From: Flavobacteriales bacterium UBA6772
GTDB taxonomy: Bacteria; Bacteroidota; Bacteroidia; Flavobacteriales; UBA7430
Assembly: GCA_002453265.1 (NCBI GenBank)
Contig: DKGK01000030.1
Location: 1-13,372, forward strand
Reading direction: 5' to 3'
Length of the DNA stretch: 13,372 nt
The notes beneath the pieces are model-generated. The model had not been told where the DNA came from and did no database searches. It was given only the letters and a program-made list of their open reading frames with translations. A program made the position numbers and the translations under genes. Below are positions 1 to 6,796 of the stretch, piece by piece (within the stretch, counting starts at the first letter, position 1; each line of letters opens with the position of its first letter).

Positions 1-161
1 TTTAAAATAGTTGTTTATATGGTATGATTATTATGACCTAAAATCCAAAATACGACCAATGCAATTGATGGTCATTTTTCAGAATTGAAGAATAAAGTCA
101 TAATTGTTTGTCAATAGAATTAAAAATGAAATTTATTAATGAGTCTTTGAATCCATCATAA
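1..161 (+). pseudogene. Decayed C-terminal fragment of an IS transposase
   Basis: Frame 1 from position 37 to 99 reads PKIQ followed by NTTNAIDGHFSELKNKV. A frame shift then occurs, and frame 3 from 99 to 161 reads HNCLSIELKMKFINE and ends at a TAA (159-161). Joined, the two pieces resemble the C-terminal block N-T/N-N-[AS]-[IL]-[DE]-G-x-F-x-x-L-K-x-K followed by HNGLS of DDE transposases common in Bacteroidota. Position 1-36 in frame 1 contains in-frame TGA codons (25-27, 34-36), so the piece cannot be functional. The exact IS family is uncertain and I call it from memory of the motif only. The 5' part lies outside the window. Positions 162-264 hold no gene; a GCCTC/GAGGC pair (163-167 and 187-191) just behind the fragment may be what is left of the element's end, but this is a guess. 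Confidence 0.7.
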
Positions 162-264
162 TGCCTCATTATTTGGTTTGTCTAAAGAGGCTCCAAAATT
201 TTCATCCATTTTGTCGATTATACCTACAACTTGGTATTTTATTTATTTAGGATATTCCCAAAAT

Positions 265-304
265 CTAAAAAGCAGAGCAATATTTATATTGTTCTGCTTT
301 TTAG
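265..304. terminator. Strong bidirectional hairpin terminator
   Basis: Positions 265-283 and 286-304 are reverse complements over 19 bases apart from one position that still gives a G-U pair. The outer part of the stem is A-rich on one side and T-rich on the other, so either strand has a T-run at the foot of the hairpin. It lies 22 bases past the stop codon of the minus-strand DUF2147 gene (stop at 326-328). It is therefore the natural end of the nadC-yihY-M1-DUF2147 transcription unit. It may also stop read-through from the IS remnant on the plus strand. Confidence 0.85.
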
Positions 305-325
305 TTTAGAAAATTGTCGGAATAA

Positions 326-781
326 TTAGTTTGCATTCTGTTTTAAATTTGATCTAGTCCATCGGGTAGTTTTTCCAAAAAGGGAGAACCCTATATAACC
401 TCTAAGGTCAAGAATATCTAAGCCATTTGTTTTTGCGAATAATGAATAGGTATCGCCCTCTCGTGCATCGTAAATCTTACCATTGTTCCATTCCTTATCA
501 TCAGCATCCCATACAAGGTTATGCATTACTGTCATACCTAGTTTTTTACGTGTTTGTAGTTTCTCATCTGGATTCTTTACATCAAGCATCCATTCACCGT
601 TTTTGTTTTTCGCTATTGCAAGCCAAACTATTTTACCAAAAAACTGCTCTTTTTCTTTATATATTTCTATTTGAGCATCCTTTTCTTTGTTAAGCCATAC
701 ACCTAAAATATCAGTAGCATTTTGTGCAAATAATGTATTTACGCTAATGAAAATTAGTGACAGTAAAATTGATTTTTTCAT
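326..781 (-). CDS. Secreted DUF2147 family protein
   Basis: The protein has 151 residues. A signal peptide (about residues 1-20, ending LFAQ) predicts export out of the cytoplasm. The rest is one DUF2147 domain, recognised from its ordered motifs: ILGVW (25-29), an IEIYK strand (38-42), GKIVWL (49-54), LDVKNPDE (66-73), GKIYDAREGDTYS (101-113) and the closing RGYIGFSLFGKTTRWTR. This family of roughly 110-130 mature residues is widespread in Bacteroidota and Proteobacteria and has no established biochemical role. The start at 781 is chosen because it places the signal peptide at the N-terminus; an in-frame ATG 39 bases upstream (818-820) would put 13 polar residues before it and overlap the upstream gene. 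It is the last gene of the minus-strand block, 16 bases behind the M1 peptidase gene, which suggests co-transcription. I am sure of the family and know no function. Confidence 0.9.
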   Translation of the reverse strand: MKKSILLSLIFISVNTLFAQNATDILGVWLNKEKDAQIEIYKEKEQFFGKIVWLAIAKNKNGEWMLDVKNPDEKLQTRKKLGMTVMHNLVWDADDKEWNNGKIYDAREGDTYSLFAKTNGLDILDLRGYIGFSLFGKTTRWTRSNLKQNAN

Positions 782-797
782 AGTAGGGGTTTGTTTT

Positions 798-3700
798 TTA
801 AAATGTTCTGTTAATTCCAATTACAAATCGGTTAAAGTCAAAGTAGTCTTCTCCGTAGGGAGGTCTATTCATAAACCATGGTAAATCTATCCTAAGTGTT
901 AAAGGGTCTATATTGTTAATGTTTTTAAATAATGTAAATGTCGTTCCCAAACCGCCGTCTGCTCTAAAGTTTCCGAAAGCGAGAGTTTCGTGTAAATTAT
1001 TAGTGTTTAAAATTCCTGCATCAGCAAAAATATAATTTTTCATGTTTATTTTTTTTGCAAAAGCTAGATATTTAGAAAATTCTAACTCAGCAGAAAATGA
1101 AGCTCCAGAAGTACCAACGTAATTATAAGTTTGAGAATCTACCTCACCTTCGGGCATTAAATAACCAGCGTAAGCTCTAAGATTTAGTCCACCGCCCATT
1201 TGGAAATGATTTAAGCTTGAGTTATAACTCACCCAATCTCTATTTATAAACCCAGTAGATCGGGTATACTTATTATCCATCATTTCTTCGGGACTTGCTC
1301 CAGCAGCAAATAGTTTACTTTCTGGTGCAATAGATGTTCCTGTAGTATGACTAGCGTAGAATCTTGTTTTTAATTTAAACTTATAAATCGTACTATTATT
1401 AAGTACTTCTAAGTTTAATTTAGCAAACTGATAATCGCTACCTAATGTACTTGATCTTATAGCTAAACTAATGGCACCATTTCCTCTGTGGTAATTATAA
1501 ATATGGTTTATTCCTACTGTAAGTGTATTGTTCCATTTGTTTGTCATCCAAAATGCTTCATCATTTAATAGTAAATATGTGCTGCTTGTTTCTTCTGGAC
1601 GTTGCATTACCTTAATTTCAATGTACATTGAATTGTCTTTATTTAACGCTTGTTCAAGCCTTACTTTATGTAAGTCCAAACCATCTAATTTTTTAGAAAT
1701 CAGATTCATCTCTAAGCCCTTATGAATATTTGTTAAAGGAGTTTTGTAGTCTATTTCATAAGAAAATTGGTTGTAACCACTTCCCGATTTTATAGTGTCA
1801 ATTACTGCTAAAATCTCAGCATTGATAAAATTTACTTCAGCCTCTGGTAAGTAATCATTGTTTTGAGCAAAACCTGTATTCACCCAAAATGTACCATCAA
1901 ATTTATGGTGTACATCCATATAATCTCCGGTAAACTGAATTCCTGTTTTTATACCATCGTAGCCATTGTACCAGAGTTTTGGACGAAGTGTCATTTCGTA
2001 TTTTTTCCAGTCAGGATAAGACCAAACATAATCTTCCCATTCTAAAGAAATATTATTATGTAAACTGTTATCAATCATATAAGCATCGGCTAATCTATTA
2101 CTTGGATCTATAACAACATCTTTTACTCCTTTTGGAGATCTAATAATTACGCTATGTTGTTTGTGTATTTTACCAAATCCGTACCATTTATCTAAAATGG
2201 TAGCATCCGTTTTCTTTACAAACCAAGTGTTCGGAATGTGGTATTTTTTTGTTTCTCCATCTTTCGATTGAACCGTAAAGTCAATTGGCATTTGCATTTC
2301 TGCTTTACGTTCGAAAGTAATTTCGAACAGTTCGTCTGAGCCTTTTAATTTTTTAGCCGATTTTACTGCGTAGTCTATATCTTTATTGGTTTCCATCCAT
2401 TGGTCAAAAAACCAATTTAGATCTACTTTAGTATATTTAATAACACTTGTTCTGAAATCGTTGAAATAGGGGTGTGCTATTTTCCAAGTTTGAAAATAGT
2501 TTTGAATTGCTTCAAGAAATAATTCATCACCTAATACATATTGTAAATTATACAACATGGCTGCTGTTTTGTAATATACATGTCTATAACCTCCACCATA
2601 ACCTAAAGCAGATCCAAAATCATCGGAATGCGTATTTAGTTGTGGTGTGTTATTTATGGTGGCATCTTTTATATAGGAATAGTACACCGATCGGTCTCTT
2701 GGGTGTAAGTCTTTAGTGTGATTGGCTATATATTTGTTAGAAGACACTTCTTGAACCATTTTATCACCATCTATACGTTCTAAGCCCCAAGCCGTTAAAA
2801 ATTGAGTAAAGCCTTCATCTAAAGCAGCTCTATACGTTTCGTTGTTTCCAACTTGTCCATAAAACCAGTTGTGTCCAATTTCGTGAACTAATAGGCCTCT
2901 GTAGCTAGGGTCTGATCCGCCATCTAAAGTTAACATAGGATATTCCATACCATCTTGTGCATCGGCAACAATCATTTTATGGTAAGTGTACATTCCGAAA
3001 TCTTCAGAAAATACTTGAATTATTTTTGCAGCATAATCCGCGGCATTTTGCCACTTACTTGCGTGTTGCTCTTGAGCTAAAGCATAGCAAGTAATTCCAT
3101 TCCAAATAGCTTCTCCAATTCTATAACTAGGGTCTGCAGTAAAAGCAAAGTCATGCACATTTTCGGCATGGAATTTCCAAGTTTTGCGTTCTGCAGGATT
3201 GTATTTAATTATTTCTGATGCAGCTTCGTTCCATGGTTTGTTTTTGAAATTAGAGATTGCTAATTGATCTCTTAAATTCTTTGGTAGAACTTCTTCTCTG
3301 TTTAATAAGAAACCTGTGGCATCAACAATATAGTTTGCCGCAAAGGTTAATTCTACATCAAAAGCACCAAAGTCGCCGTAAAATTCTTTTCCTAGGTGTT
3401 GGTCTGTAGTCCAACCAAATTTTGCATCGTAAACAGAAATTCTAGGATACCAATGTACGCCATCGTAATGAGTTTTTCCATTTGAATTGAATTTCTTCAT
3501 TCTCCTACCCATAGCACCTTTGCCAAAATAAGTAGTAAATTCTATGTCAAAGTCTATAGATTCTCCCGATTTAATAGGCTTACTCAAATGAACTTTTAAG
3601 ATGGTATTGTCTTGCTCTAAAAGTATTTTTCTGCCCTGTGAAGTTATCTTATGAACTTCTGTTCCTTTTTTATCAGCTTCGTAAGGACCGTATTTAATCT

Positions 3701-4052
3701 TATAATTGTTTTGCTCGTTTAATTCTGCATGATGCGATTCTGGTTGAAAAGCATTTTGATACAGGTGGAAGTAAACTACATTTAAATCGTCTGGAGAATT
3801 ATTCCAATAAGTAAGCTTTTCTGTCCCCTCTATGAGATCGGTCTGCTCATCAATATTTGCATTTATTTTATAGTATACATCCTGCTGCCAGTAATCGGAG
3901 TGTGGTTTTTTGTTATTCCAATAGTTTGGGTTGTCAAGGTTCCGAAAAGTATTCGGTTTGGCTATTGGGTTGTATCTTAGAGCTTTGCTTTGAGCAGTTA
4001 GCGTGTTAATCGATATGAATAATACCAACAGGTAACAATAGAAAATTCTCAT
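798..4052 (-). CDS. M1-type zinc peptidase with putative outer-membrane barrel tail
   Basis: The protein has 1084 residues, well above a plain bacterial M1 peptidase. A signal peptide spans about residues 1-21 (LTAQ). The M1 N-terminal beta domain follows (about 50-300), then the catalytic domain with GMEYP (368-372, in place of the usual GAMEN exopeptidase motif), HEIGH (390-394) and the third zinc ligand E413, an HExxH-x18-E arrangement. Y493 in the VYYKTAAML stretch is the likely catalytic tyrosine. These residues predict an active zinc aminopeptidase. From about 687 to the end (near 400 residues) the sequence has alternating aromatic/polar strands, a GGGLNLRAYAGYL stretch (953-965), FADAG (1009-1013), GGLGTTFTLF and LRIDLP, and it ends in Phe. 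I read this as an Omp85/surface-antigen-like beta-barrel, which would anchor the peptidase in the outer membrane. The peptidase call is secure; the barrel is inferred from pattern. It lies 44 bases behind yihY. Confidence 0.92.
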   Translation of the reverse strand: MRIFYCYLLVLFISINTLTAQSKALRYNPIAKPNTFRNLDNPNYWNNKKPHSDYWQQDVYYKINANIDEQTDLIEGTEKLTYWNNSPDDLNVVYFHLYQNAFQPESHHAELNEQNNYKIKYGPYEADKKGTEVHKITSQGRKILLEQDNTILKVHLSKPIKSGESIDFDIEFTTYFGKGAMGRRMKKFNSNGKTHYDGVHWYPRISVYDAKFGWTTDQHLGKEFYGDFGAFDVELTFAANYIVDATGFLLNREEVLPKNLRDQLAISNFKNKPWNEAASEIIKYNPAERKTWKFHAENVHDFAFTADPSYRIGEAIWNGITCYALAQEQHASKWQNAADYAAKIIQVFSEDFGMYTYHKMIVADAQDGMEYPMLTLDGGSDPSYRGLLVHEIGHNWFYGQVGNNETYRAALDEGFTQFLTAWGLERIDGDKMVQEVSSNKYIANHTKDLHPRDRSVYYSYIKDATINNTPQLNTHSDDFGSALGYGGGYRHVYYKTAAMLYNLQYVLGDELFLEAIQNYFQTWKIAHPYFNDFRTSVIKYTKVDLNWFFDQWMETNKDIDYAVKSAKKLKGSDELFEITFERKAEMQMPIDFTVQSKDGETKKYHIPNTWFVKKTDATILDKWYGFGKIHKQHSVIIRSPKGVKDVVIDPSNRLADAYMIDNSLHNNISLEWEDYVWSYPDWKKYEMTLRPKLWYNGYDGIKTGIQFTGDYMDVHHKFDGTFWVNTGFAQNNDYLPEAEVNFINAEILAVIDTIKSGSGYNQFSYEIDYKTPLTNIHKGLEMNLISKKLDGLDLHKVRLEQALNKDNSMYIEIKVMQRPEETSSTYLLLNDEAFWMTNKWNNTLTVGINHIYNYHRGNGAISLAIRSSTLGSDYQFAKLNLEVLNNSTIYKFKLKTRFYASHTTGTSIAPESKLFAAGASPEEMMDNKYTRSTGFINRDWVSYNSSLNHFQMGGGLNLRAYAGYLMPEGEVDSQTYNYVGTSGASFSAELEFSKYLAFAKKINMKNYIFADAGILNTNNLHETLAFGNFRADGGLGTTFTLFKNINNIDPLTLRIDLPWFMNRPPYGEDYFDFNRFVIGINRTF

Positions 4053-4096
4053 TATAGTCCTAATTTTAGGATCAAAAGATAGGTAATAAAATGATT

Positions 4097-4987
4097 TTAG
4101 TCAAACTTATTTTGTTGCTTCTCTTTTGCACTCACAATACTTGCATTTAATTCGAATCCTAGGAGTAGAATAATAGAGTTAAAGTACATCCAAAGTAAAA
4201 TAACAAGTAGGGTGCCTATGGATCCATATAGTTGGTTGTACTGTGCGAAATTTGTTACATAATAACTAAAACCTAAAGAGGAGGTAACACTCAAAATGGT
4301 GGTGCTTATAGATCCTGCTGATAAGAATTTCCAACCATTTTTATCGGCTGGACCGTAATAATACAATATGCTATAACTTATAAAAAGTACCAAAACTAAA
4401 ATCAACCATTTTACATATAATATTATATCTGCCGAATATTGATGTAAATATCCTTCGCTAACTAAATTGCTTAAAAAGCCTTGCGAAAAAAGCTGAAATA
4501 TAATGGTTAGTACAAGTAGAATAGCGAGAACTAAAGTGAGTGTAAACGACAATAATCTTAGCTGCCACCAGGTGCGTTTATCTTTTAAATGATAGGTAGC
4601 ATTAAAACCTGTTATCATTGCATTAACTCCATTTGTCGAAAAGTAAAGTGCTAAAACAAAGGTAAAGGAAAGTAAACCACCTTGTTCGTTGTTCACAATG
4701 TCATCTAAAATAGATTTTGTTGCATCAAAGGTTGATGGGGGTAAAATATCCATCATTAATACAAATAACTGCTCTTGAAAACCTTCTATAGGTACAAAAG
4801 GGATGAGTGTAAACAATACAATAATAGAAGGGAAAAATGCCAAAAAGAAATTAAATGCAAGAGAAGAAGCTCTTGTAGTAAGTGAACCCTCCAAAAGTCC
4901 TTTGTAAAAAAACAAAGATACCTCGTAGAGACTCAATCCATCAAAACCAGGTATTATTAGTTTTTGTGTATATCCTTTTAGACTCAA
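4097..4987 (-). CDS. YihY/BrkB family inner-membrane protein
   Basis: This is a 296-residue polytopic membrane protein with six hydrophobic segments at about 42-64, 103-123, 144-167, 186-212, 219-243 and 254-278. Family marks are RASSLAFNFFLAFFP (39-53), STNGVNAMITGFNATY (117-132) and the closing YGSIGTLLVILLWMYF...LLGFELNA block (254-282). The family was once called ribonuclease BN, but that activity belongs to another protein, and its real function (possibly transport) is not settled. The only usable start is TTG at 4985-4987: an in-frame TAA lies 12 bases upstream, and the next Met is residue 77, inside the fold. The N-terminus KLIIPGFDGLSLYEV fits the family, so a non-ATG start is likely real. 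It begins 28 bases after nadC and probably shares its transcript. Confidence 0.92.
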   Translation of the reverse strand: MSLKGYTQKLIIPGFDGLSLYEVSLFFYKGLLEGSLTTRASSLAFNFFLAFFPSIIVLFTLIPFVPIEGFQEQLFVLMMDILPPSTFDATKSILDDIVNNEQGGLLSFTFVLALYFSTNGVNAMITGFNATYHLKDKRTWWQLRLLSFTLTLVLAILLVLTIIFQLFSQGFLSNLVSEGYLHQYSADIILYVKWLILVLVLFISYSILYYYGPADKNGWKFLSAGSISTTILSVTSSLGFSYYVTNFAQYNQLYGSIGTLLVILLWMYFNSIILLLGFELNASIVSAKEKQQNKFD

Positions 4988-5015
4988 ATTTTGTTTTTAA
5001 GATTATGTGAATTTA

Positions 5016-5861
5016 CTAAAATGCTTTTAAACTCAAATCCATATTGTAAACAGAATGTGTAAGAGCTCCAACAGAAATAAAATCTACTCCACATTCTGCA
5101 TAAGACCTAATAGTTTTGTCGGTTATTCCCCCAGAAGATTCCGTTTCGAACGCTCCATTAATTAACTGGACTGCTATAATAGTTTCTGTAGGAGTGAAAT
5201 TATCGAGCATAATCCGATCTATTCCACCCATTAGTATAATTTCTCTAACTTCCTTCAGGTCTCTAGCTTCAACCTCAATTTTCAAATCTAAGTTTTTTTC
5301 TTTTAAGTAGCTCCGTGTTTTTTCTATTGCTTTAGTAATTCCACCTGCGTAATCTATGTGATTGTCTTTAAGCATTATCATATCATATAAACCAAATCTA
5401 TGATTTGCTCCACCACCAATTCTAACGGCCCATTTTTCTAGAATTCTAATTCCTGGAGTTGTTTTACGCGTGTCTAAAATGGTAGTATTTGTTCCTTTTA
5501 CTAGTGCAACGTATTCTTTTGTTTTAGTTGCAATTGCACTCATTCGTTGCATGCAATTTAAAACCAGGCGTTCTGCTGTGAGTATAGAAATCGAGCTTCC
5601 TTCTACTGTAAAAACGATGTCCCCTTTTTTTACGGCATTACCATCTTTAAGTAGATCGTTTACTTTAAGTTTAGGATCTATGGATTCAAAAATCCATTTG
5701 GCTAATTGTATTCCTGCAATTATACCTTTGTCTTTAACGAGTAAATGTGCTCTTCCAATTTTTTCTTGAGGAATACATGCTAGTGAACTATGGTCACCAT
5801 CGCGAACATCTTCGGCAAAAGCCAAATATATAAATGGGAGTACTTGTTCTTTTGTAATCAT
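5016..5861 (-). CDS. nadC: Nicotinate-nucleotide pyrophosphorylase (carboxylating)
   Basis: This enzyme converts quinolinate and PRPP to nicotinate mononucleotide, CO2 and pyrophosphate, the step that joins de novo quinolinate synthesis to the common NAD pathway in the cytosol. At 281 residues it is of usual family length. Visible motifs are EDVRDGDHS (17-25), TAER (95-98), LDTRKTTPGIR (129-139), GGGANHRFGLYD (149-160), LKDNHI (164-169), the acidic strand IEVEA (195-199), MLDNF (218-222), ESSGGI (241-246) and ISVGALTHS (262-270). The basic and acidic residues that bind quinolinate and PRPP are all present, so it should be active. The ATG at 5861 gives the usual short N-terminus. It is the first gene of the minus-strand block and is divergent from rlmH with 55 bases between the starts. 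No nadA or nadB is seen in this window. Confidence 0.97.
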   Translation of the reverse strand: MITKEQVLPFIYLAFAEDVRDGDHSSLACIPQEKIGRAHLLVKDKGIIAGIQLAKWIFESIDPKLKVNDLLKDGNAVKKGDIVFTVEGSSISILTAERLVLNCMQRMSAIATKTKEYVALVKGTNTTILDTRKTTPGIRILEKWAVRIGGGANHRFGLYDMIMLKDNHIDYAGGITKAIEKTRSYLKEKNLDLKIEVEARDLKEVREIILMGGIDRIMLDNFTPTETIIAVQLINGAFETESSGGITDKTIRSYAECGVDFISVGALTHSVYNMDLSLKAF

Positions 5862-5916
5862 AAGATTCTGTTACTTTGTATACAACTGCAAAATAAGTAA
5901 ATTTTAAAGAGACTAG
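5862..5916. promoter_or_regulatory. Divergent nadC/rlmH promoter region
   Basis: The two genes start back to back, so both promoters should lie in or near these 55 bases. On the plus strand TTACTTTG (5871-5878) differs by one base from the Bacteroidota -7 element TAnnTTTG. On the minus strand TTATTTTG (complement of 5889-5896) also differs by one base. Neither has a TTG at the usual distance of about 19 bases (for the plus strand the nearest TTG leaves 16), so the exact boxes are uncertain. The region itself follows from gene orientation. Confidence 0.4.
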
Positions 5917-6390
5917 ATGAAGATTTTACTTTTAGTTATCGGTAAAACCGATGAGAAATATTTAATAGAAGGAATGAATAAGTATCGCAATCGTTTGAAG
6001 CATTATATTGGCTTTGAATACGAGGAGATTCCCGATATTAAAAATCGAAAATCATTGTCTGAAGATCAGCAAAAAAAAATTGAAGGAGATTTAATTATTT
6101 CTAAGGTCAAAACAGGCGATAAATTAGTCTTACTAGACGATAAAGGAAAAGAGTTTACTTCACTAGCTTTTTCAAAACATTTACAACAGCAAATGAATTC
6201 TGGAATTAAAAGACTCGTTTTTGTGGTGGGTGGTCCTTATGGCTTTGATTCTTCTGTGTATGCAAAAGCTCAAGGGAAATTATCTTTATCTAAAATGACT
6301 TTCTCTCATCAAATGATCCGTTTGTTTATGGTGGAGCAAGTTTACCGTGCAATGACCATTCTAAAAAATGAACCTTATCATCATGAGTAG
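5917..6390 (+). CDS. rlmH: 23S rRNA (pseudouridine1915-N3)-methyltransferase RlmH
   Basis: RlmH is a small SPOUT-class methyltransferase. It uses S-adenosylmethionine to methylate N3 of pseudouridine 1915 in helix 69 of 23S rRNA, acting on the assembled 70S ribosome. The protein has 157 residues, the usual size. The N-terminus MKILLLVIGKTDEKYL and the YxxRL (23-27) segment are typical. The trefoil-knot cofactor site is seen as LVLLDDKGKEFTS (70-82), VFVVGGPYGF (101-110) and LSLSKMTFSHQMIRLFMVEQ (122-141), and the chain ends in PYHHE, matching the conserved PYH ending. The ATG at 5917 gives the standard N-terminus. It appears to be transcribed alone: a long gene-free stretch follows. Confidence 0.97.
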   Translation: MKILLLVIGKTDEKYLIEGMNKYRNRLKHYIGFEYEEIPDIKNRKSLSEDQQKKIEGDLIISKVKTGDKLVLLDDKGKEFTSLAFSKHLQQQMNSGIKRLVFVVGGPYGFDSSVYAKAQGKLSLSKMTFSHQMIRLFMVEQVYRAMTILKNEPYHHE

Positions 6391-6796
6391 TAATTTTGGG
6401 TTTATTTTCTATGATGAAAAGAGCTCGGGAGTAAAATAAAAGAGAAATTCGGCATAGGAAAATAGGGAATAGTATTTATTAAGATGATAATAAAAAATGT
6501 TTTGGTTGTTTATTTTTTGTCAGGCTGAGGTTTTTCGAAGACCTCCCCAGCAATAGTAAAATCCCTTCGCATCAAATTCTAGCCTTTCGATAAACCTTAA
6601 GTTGACAATTGGGTTTTCGTCTTTTCAACTCAAAACTTTTTTAACCCCCATTCTTTAATCGTCCTATTGAATATTTTGACTTTTACACTCAATAATCGTA
6701 TAAATTATCCGTCTCTAATATATGAAAAACCTAAAACAGTCAATTAATTATGTCTTATTAATTTTACTATCTTTAACGAAATTAATATTTTTAGAT
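6391..6796. other. Gene-free stretch between rlmH and the M43 gene
   Basis: I see no credible coding sequence in these roughly 400 bases; the longer N-terminal extension of the M43 reading frame (6722-6796) is judged not to be translated. The one clear structure is an imperfect inverted repeat at 6519-6606, listed separately. No hairpin with a T-run follows rlmH, so I cannot place its terminator. The promoter of the M43 gene should lie here, but I could not find a convincing TTG-N19-TAnnTTTG pair. Confidence 0.6.
6519..6606. repeat. Degenerate inverted pair of a REP-like repeat
   Basis: The left arm (6519-6544) begins GTCAGGCTGAGG and continues TTTTTCGAAGACCT. The right arm (6581-6606), read on the minus strand, begins GTCAACTTAAGG and continues TTTATCGAAAGGCT. 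By eye, 18 of 26 positions agree, with the core AGGTTT-TCGAA shared, and a 36-base spacer. The left arm also contains a small hairpin of its own (GAGGT at 6527-6531 against ACCTC at 6541-6545). From memory, a dispersed repeat of the form GTCAGGCTGAGCTTGTCGAA is common between genes in Flavobacteriia; this pair would be an aged copy. A role as terminator or transcript end is possible but there is no T-run. Confidence 0.6.

Noticed and set aside
153..170. CATCATAATG shared between the left edge and about 9250-9259
   Set aside because: Ten bases in AT-rich intergenic DNA are weak evidence for an insertion-site or element-end repeat; no wider match was seen.
427..693. Plus-strand open frame opposite the DUF2147 gene
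   Set aside because: It is antisense to a gene with clear family motifs, and its product has no recognisable domain or normal composition.
5470..5769. Plus-strand open frame opposite nadC
   Set aside because: It mirrors a highly conserved enzyme gene; its translation looks like a shadow of the nadC codons.
6768..6775. TATCTTTA as a -7 element for the M43 gene
   Set aside because: One base off consensus and no TTG at about 19 bases upstream; in such AT-rich DNA this is expected by chance.
6722..6796. N-terminal extension of the M43 protein from the ATG at 6722
   Set aside because: It adds a second hydrophobic stretch before a complete signal peptide at 6797; the shorter start is more natural, though the longer one cannot be excluded.
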